9,806 nucleotides of DNA from Candidatus Galligastranaerophilus gallistercoris (GTDB lineage: Bacteria > Cyanobacteriota > Vampirovibrionia > Gastranaerophilales > Gastranaerophilaceae), in assembly GCA_018710795.1 (NCBI GenBank), contig DVJH01000071.1, positions 1 to 9,806 on the forward strand, given 5' to 3'. The notes under the pieces were generated by a model that saw nothing but the letters and a program-made list of their open reading frames with translations, was not told where the DNA came from and searched no databases. Positions 6,216 to 9,806 of this stretch are shown here, in pieces (positions within the stretch are counted from its first letter, which is position 1; each line of letters starts with the position of its first letter). The position numbers and the translations under genes are program-made.

Positions 6216-7171
6216 TATTTTTCAATCAATGCGGTGTTTAAAATCAGTTGAACAAGATTATTGTAACTTATTCCCATCGCATTTGACTGTGCGGGAAGAT
6301 CCGACAAATCCGTCATTCCGGGGTTTGTGTTTACTTCTAAAATATATGGAACATTGTCGTGAATTAAAAAGTCGACTCTGGATACGCCCGTGCATTCTAA
6401 AACTTTATGCGCTTTTATTGCCATATTGCGGATTTTATTGCTCATTTCTTCATCAAAGCTTGCAGGGAGTATAAATTCCGTCATTCCTTTTGTATACTTT
6501 GCTTCGTAATCATACCATTCGGTTTTGGTTCTGAATTCTAAAATCGGTGTTGCAAAAGTTTTATCTGCCGCAATATCTTCAAGGACTCCGACCGTTGCGC
6601 TTATTCCTTTTAAAAATTCTTCGATTAAAACTTTGCTGTCCGATTTATATGCTATATCCATTGCATTTTTAAGCTCATCTTCATTGGAAACTTTGTTCAT
6701 TCCTATGCTTGAACCTTCTTTTGCGGGTTTAATCATAAGAGGATAATTAAGCTCTTTTGTTTTTTGATAATAATCTTCGCCTTTATTTACGCATACGGAT
6801 TTTATAACGTTAAGGCCGTTTTCTTTTAAAATATTTTTTGTTGTTTCCTTATCCATGCAAATGGCGCTTGATTTAACGTTACAGCCCGTATATTTTATCC
6901 CCATAATTTCCAATAAGCCCTGAATGCAGCCGTCTTCGCCGTAACGCCCGTGCAGGGTGTTATAACAAATTTCAATGTTGTTTTTGTTTAATTTTTCCGC
7001 CACGTTTTTATCGACATCAATCAAAATCGAATTTGTATACCCGAGCTCCTTTAATGCTTCCAATATTTTATTTCCGCTTCTTAAGGATACTTCTCTTTCG
7101 TTTGACATTCCGCCGCATAGAACGGCAATGTTTGCATTTTTATCAATCAGGCTCTTATAAGATTGTTCCAT
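6215..7171 (-). CDS. ddl: D-alanine--D-alanine ligase
   Basis: Ddl joins two D-Ala molecules with ATP to give the dipeptide that MurF adds to the peptidoglycan precursor. The 318-residue ATP-grasp enzyme shows CGGMSNEREVSLRSG (19-33, Glu25), LHGRYGEDGCIQG (73-85), PLMIKPAKEGSSIGM (144-158, Ser154), VLIEEFLKG (181-189), YDYEAKY (220-226), SRVDF (264-268) and EVNTNPGMT (279-287). Glu25, Ser154 and Tyr226 match E. coli DdlB Glu15, Ser150 and Tyr216. The Tyr in YDYEAKY is the mark of true D-Ala-D-Ala ligases, in contrast to D-Ala-D-Lac enzymes of the VanA type, so intrinsic vancomycin resistance is not suggested. The ATG at 7171 lies 25 bases inside the end of murB, with GGAAGAA upstream at slightly long spacing. 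The next in-frame Met (residue 22) would remove part of the first motif. Confidence 0.96.
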   Translation of the reverse strand: MEQSYKSLIDKNANIAVLCGGMSNEREVSLRSGNKILEALKELGYTNSILIDVDKNVAEKLNKNNIEICYNTLHGRYGEDGCIQGLLEIMGIKYTGCNVKSSAICMDKETTKNILKENGLNVIKSVCVNKGEDYYQKTKELNYPLMIKPAKEGSSIGMNKVSNEDELKNAMDIAYKSDSKVLIEEFLKGISATVGVLEDIAADKTFATPILEFRTKTEWYDYEAKYTKGMTEFILPASFDEEMSNKIRNMAIKAHKVLECTGVSRVDFLIHDNVPYILEVNTNPGMTDLSDLPAQSNAMGISYNNLVQLILNTALIEK

Positions 7172-8070
7172 AATTCAAGTTCTTCCTTATCATCTCCTAT
7201 ATATACAATTTCAGGGTGCAATAAGACATTGAATTTTTCATACACCCTGTTTTGCATTTCTTTCATAAGTTTTAAATAATCAAGGCTTGTTGCATTGTTA
7301 AAATTAATTATAAAATTTGCATGTTTATAATAAACCATAGCACCGCCCACGGGGCAGCTTTTTAAATTGCATTCATCCAAAAGTCTGCCTGCGGACAGGT
7401 TTGAATCAAGCGGATTTTTAAAGACACAGCCGATATTGGGGTCTTTTAGGGTGGGCTGGATATCTTTTCTTTTATTAATGTTTTCATCCATAAGATTTTT
7501 AATCGATTCGTATGAATCCGCTTTTATAAGTTCAAATTTTGCCGACAAAAGAATGTATCTTCCCTGATTTTTTAATTTTGAATTTCTGTATGTAAAATTC
7601 ATATCATCTTTTGAAAAAGTTAAGATTTTATCTTCGGCGGAATCGTATACTTCGGCGCTTATAAAATAATCGGAAATCGCCTGTCCGTTGGCGCCTGCAT
7701 TCATGCACACGGCTCCGCCCAAAGTTGCGGGCAGGGCAATTAAAAATTCAAATCCGTGCAATTTTAATTCCAGAGCCATATCCGAAATTTTACTTACCGA
7801 TACTCCGGTTTCAATATTAAATACAGGGGGGTCTATATCAACTTTGTTTAAATGTTTTGTTATTATGACAGGTCTTTTAATTCCTTTTGAAGACAAAAGA
7901 ATATTTGAGCCCCCGCCTATGATAAGCGGGTTATCCAGATTTGCAAGAAGAAGGGTAAATTCTTCAACGGTTGAAGGAAAATAAACGTCATCCGCTATTG
8001 AATTTATTCTTAAAGTGTTATACGGCATTAAATTAAATTCGGTCCTGTGTTCTATTTCTTTGCTTGTCAT
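7147..8070 (-). CDS. murB: UDP-N-acetylenolpyruvoylglucosamine reductase (type II)
   Basis: MurB uses NADPH and FAD to reduce UDP-GlcNAc-enolpyruvate to UDP-MurNAc. The 307-residue length and overall pattern fit the shorter type II enzymes (as in S. aureus) rather than E. coli type I. FAD-binding motifs are PLIIGGGSNILLS (48-60) and LPATLGGAVCMNAGANG (113-129), the latter having Ala in place of a usual Gly of the PGT/PGS motif. YRNSKLK (161-167) carries the conserved Tyr-Arg, NIGCVFKNP (212-220) the proton-donor site, GGAMVYYKHANFIIN (242-256) the substrate region, and HPEIVYIG (285-292) the C-terminal Glu. The proton donor, normally Ser, is Cys215 here. The start overlaps the murC stop (ATGA) and is preceded by a perfect AAGGAGGT (8081-8074), the best ribosome binding site in the window. 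Confidence 0.96.
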   Translation of the reverse strand: MTSKEIEHRTEFNLMPYNTLRINSIADDVYFPSTVEEFTLLLANLDNPLIIGGGSNILLSSKGIKRPVIITKHLNKVDIDPPVFNIETGVSVSKISDMALELKLHGFEFLIALPATLGGAVCMNAGANGQAISDYFISAEVYDSAEDKILTFSKDDMNFTYRNSKLKNQGRYILLSAKFELIKADSYESIKNLMDENINKRKDIQPTLKDPNIGCVFKNPLDSNLSAGRLLDECNLKSCPVGGAMVYYKHANFIINFNNATSLDYLKLMKEMQNRVYEKFNVLLHPEIVYIGDDKEELELWNNLIRA

Positions 8071-9437
8071 AATACCTCCTTCAGAATATACCCCGTTTTT
8101 GTAACGTCGCCCGCTCCTATGGTAATTATATAATCATTCTTTTTAATATACTTTGAAATTTCTCTTGCGGCATCATCCATATTGCCTTTTATATATTTTG
8201 CGCATTTATGATGAATGGCAGATGCAAAGTTTTTCGAATTATATTTTTCGTCGTACTTATCGCCTGCGGAATACGTATCGAGTATAAATAATTCATCCGC
8301 AAGGTCAAACGAATTTAAAAAATCGTTCCATAATGCTTTTAATCTTGTGTATCTGTGCGGTTGGAAAATTGCAACGATATTTTTGTCGGTTCTTTTTTTT
8401 GCATTTTCCAAAAGCGCTTTAATTTCTGTCGGATGGTGTGCATAATCGTCGATTACGGTTACGTTTTCGTTTTCAAAAACTTTTTCATATCTTCTTTTCA
8501 TTCCGGAAAACGAATAAAGATAAGGCCTAATGTCATTAATATTAAAGCCTTTTTCATTTAAGACCGATATTACGCACAAAGCGTTTATTACATTGTGAAA
8601 TCCCGTTAGCTGCGTTTTAATTTCGGTTATATATTTTCCTTTAACATATAAATCAAAAGAATTTTCACCGCTTATTTTTATGTTGTCCGCAAAATAATCG
8701 GCGTTTTTATTTTTGATTGAATAAGTAATTATATTTTTATCTGATACCTTTTTTATTAAAAGGTTGTTTCCTTCATCATCAATATTAATAAAAATTTTTG
8801 AACTTTGTTTCAGATTATCGATAAAAGTTTTAAACGTGTTTATTAAATCTTCTTCACCGTTTTTATAAAAATCGAAATGATCCGCTTCAAGGTTATTTAT
8901 TGCTATAAAATCGGGAGAATATTTAATGATTGTGCCGTCTGATTCATCCAATTCGGCTATAAAAATTTTGCTGTCGGGGTATGAATTTGCGTTTGTATTT
9001 AACCCTTGAATAATTCCGCCCGATGCGTACGCCGGATGTGCGTTTATTTTTTCCAAAACGTATGAACATAATCCCGATGTTGTTGTTTTGCCATGGGTGC
9101 CCGAAAAACCGATAAAACAATCATATAATTCTGAGATTAATTTTAAAATATCCGACCGATGATATAAGGGAAGGTTTAATTCTTTTGCTCTTATAAGTTC
9201 TTCGTTGTCTTCTTTTATGGCGCTTGATAAAACTATCGTCATATTTTCTTTAATTACGTTTTTATCGTGCCCTATATTTATTTGAACGCCTAAATCTCTT
9301 AATTCTTTTGTATATTTGCTTTCTTTAATATCAGACCCCGAGACATTATATCCTTTTATTTTTAATATTTTTGCAAGAGCGCTCTGCCCCACGCCTCCTA
9401 TTGCGATAAAGTGAAGATTTTTATTTTTAGTATCCAT
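8067..9437 (-). CDS. murC: UDP-N-acetylmuramate--L-alanine ligase
   Basis: MurC attaches L-Ala to UDP-MurNAc with ATP, the first amino acid of the peptidoglycan stem. The 456-residue chain has the three Mur ligase domains. The N-terminal UDP-binding domain has HFIAIGGVGQSALA (9-22) and SGSDIKES (33-40). The central ATPase has SGTHGKTTT (112-120), ELDESDG (162-168), NNLEADHFDFY (181-191) and FHNVINAL (280-287). The C-terminal domain has FSGMKRRYE (310-318), VIDDYAHHPTEI (328-339), FQPHRYTR (358-365) and ITIGAGD (438-444). All expected motifs are present. The common GIGGxGMSGLA motif is slightly changed, with Gln-Ser-Ala in place of Met-Ser-Gly. The ATG directly follows the stop of the glycosyltransferase (TAG at 9440-9438), with GGAG (9450-9447) nine bases upstream; the stop overlaps the murB start by four bases. 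Confidence 0.97.
   Translation of the reverse strand: MDTKNKNLHFIAIGGVGQSALAKILKIKGYNVSGSDIKESKYTKELRDLGVQINIGHDKNVIKENMTIVLSSAIKEDNEELIRAKELNLPLYHRSDILKLISELYDCFIGFSGTHGKTTTSGLCSYVLEKINAHPAYASGGIIQGLNTNANSYPDSKIFIAELDESDGTIIKYSPDFIAINNLEADHFDFYKNGEEDLINTFKTFIDNLKQSSKIFINIDDEGNNLLIKKVSDKNIITYSIKNKNADYFADNIKISGENSFDLYVKGKYITEIKTQLTGFHNVINALCVISVLNEKGFNINDIRPYLYSFSGMKRRYEKVFENENVTVIDDYAHHPTEIKALLENAKKRTDKNIVAIFQPHRYTRLKALWNDFLNSFDLADELFILDTYSAGDKYDEKYNSKNFASAIHHKCAKYIKGNMDDAAREISKYIKKNDYIITIGAGDVTKTGYILKEVL
8074..8081 (-). promoter_or_regulatory. Strong ribosome binding site of murB
   Basis: AAGGAGGT on the minus strand (8081-8074) complements the 16S rRNA 3' end over eight bases, four bases after its AGGAGG core to the murB ATG. 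It lies within the final codons of murC. It supports the choice of the murB start and is stronger than every other site in the window. Confidence 0.8.
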
Positions 9438-9806
9438 CTATGCCATCTCCACGCAACTTTGCGCTGCGACACCGTGTTGTGTTTTGCCCCAGTCCATCGT
9501 TCTTTTGGTAAATATTATTTTACATACGATAAACATAACAATCGGAAACCAGATGGTTATAAAATAAATTGAAGTTAATATTGCCTGATAGACTGCTTTT
9601 ATGGTTGTATAGTGGCTGTATTTTCTGAAACTGTATATGAGTCCGGAGGCAAAAAACAACCCTGTTGCAAGCAAAAGCGCCATTGAAGATAAAATATAGT
9701 TTTCATGGCCTTTTATAAAGTGGAACGCCTGAATTATAATTTCGGCTATAATCCAAACGGGAAGCAAAAATTCGCTTATATATGCAATTAAATCAAAGCC
9801 GACTCT
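9438..9806 (-). CDS. Membrane protein, probably family 2 glycosyltransferase, 3' part only
   Basis: The frame is open from the right edge (first codon AGA at 9806-9804) to TAG at 9440-9438, giving 122 C-terminal residues; the true start is outside the window. An apparent TTG start at 9767 is internal, since the frame continues upstream. Three hydrophobic segments are visible, roughly at fragment residues 6-31, 38-60 and 78-98, with a short cytoplasmic tail containing KRTMDWGKTQHG. A C-terminal membrane cluster ending in a basic stretch and W-x-K-T-x-H-G is a pattern I associate with processive, membrane-bound family 2 glycosyltransferases (the cellulose/hyaluronan synthase-like group). The catalytic domain is not in the window, so this is a moderate call. 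It abuts murC with no gap, so it is probably co-transcribed and may act on an envelope polysaccharide. Confidence 0.55.
   Translation of the reverse strand, partial: RVGFDLIAYISEFLLPVWIIAEIIIQAFHFIKGHENYILSSMALLLATGLFFASGLIYSFRKYSHYTTIKAVYQAILTSIYFITIWFPIVMFIVCKIIFTKRTMDWGKTQHGVAAQSCVEMA

Noticed and set aside
5746..8561. Several + strand open frames opposite ftsQ, ddl, murB and murC
   Set aside because: All lie opposite genes with full catalytic motifs; none has start signals or recognisable content.
9765..9767. TTG as the start of the right-edge gene
   Set aside because: The frame stays open to the window edge and the upstream residues continue the same membrane segment, so the true start is outside.
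1..9806. Search for CRISPR arrays, insertion sequences, tRNAs, phage or defence genes
   Set aside because: No spaced repeats, transposase motifs, terminal inverted repeats, T-loops or known defence domains were seen; the window is mainly housekeeping.

Overview
This window comes from an AT-rich bacterial chromosome with the standard genetic code (TGA, TAA and TAG are all used as stops). It is densely packed with housekeeping genes, and the only other sizeable gene is an unrecognised helical-repeat protein. Peptidoglycan synthesis genes, an FtsQ with a POTRA domain, and lineage-typical combinations suggest a walled bacterium. The overall feel (low GC, often weak Shine-Dalgarno sites, cyanobacteria-like CdsA) would fit a gut Melainabacteria/Vampirovibrionia-type organism. 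That placement is an impression only and needs a tree.

Layout. Positions 3-182 (+) hold the 3' end of queH (queuosine synthesis), followed by about 290 bases without a protein gene; this gap ends in a strong rho-independent terminator at 400-431. From 4020 down to 477 (-) runs a tight operon: pyrH, frr, cdsA, rnc, rpe. It covers UMP phosphorylation, ribosome recycling, CDP-diacylglycerol synthesis, double-stranded RNA processing and the pentose phosphate epimerase. A 69-base divergent promoter region (4021-4089) separates it from a 402-residue HEAT-like protein on the + strand (4090-5298). That gene ends tail to tail with a second minus-strand operon running from the right edge: a membrane glycosyltransferase (partial), murC, murB, ddl, ftsQ (9806 down to 5295). 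In this operon, MurC adds L-Ala to UDP-MurNAc, MurB makes UDP-MurNAc one step before, Ddl supplies the D-Ala-D-Ala dipeptide, and FtsQ links wall synthesis to the divisome. Genes overlap or abut throughout both operons, which points to translational coupling.

I found no mobile element, CRISPR array, tRNA, rRNA, phage gene or defence system, and no convincing new multi-gene system. Points worth a second look: an RNase III with Cys in place of an active-site Asp; a MurB with Cys in place of the usual catalytic Ser; the unrecognised HEAT-like protein, whose promoter would give a leaderless message and whose stop codon overlaps that of ftsQ; an internal repeat and a charged microsatellite tail in FtsQ; and the gap at 183-399, which may encode a small RNA.
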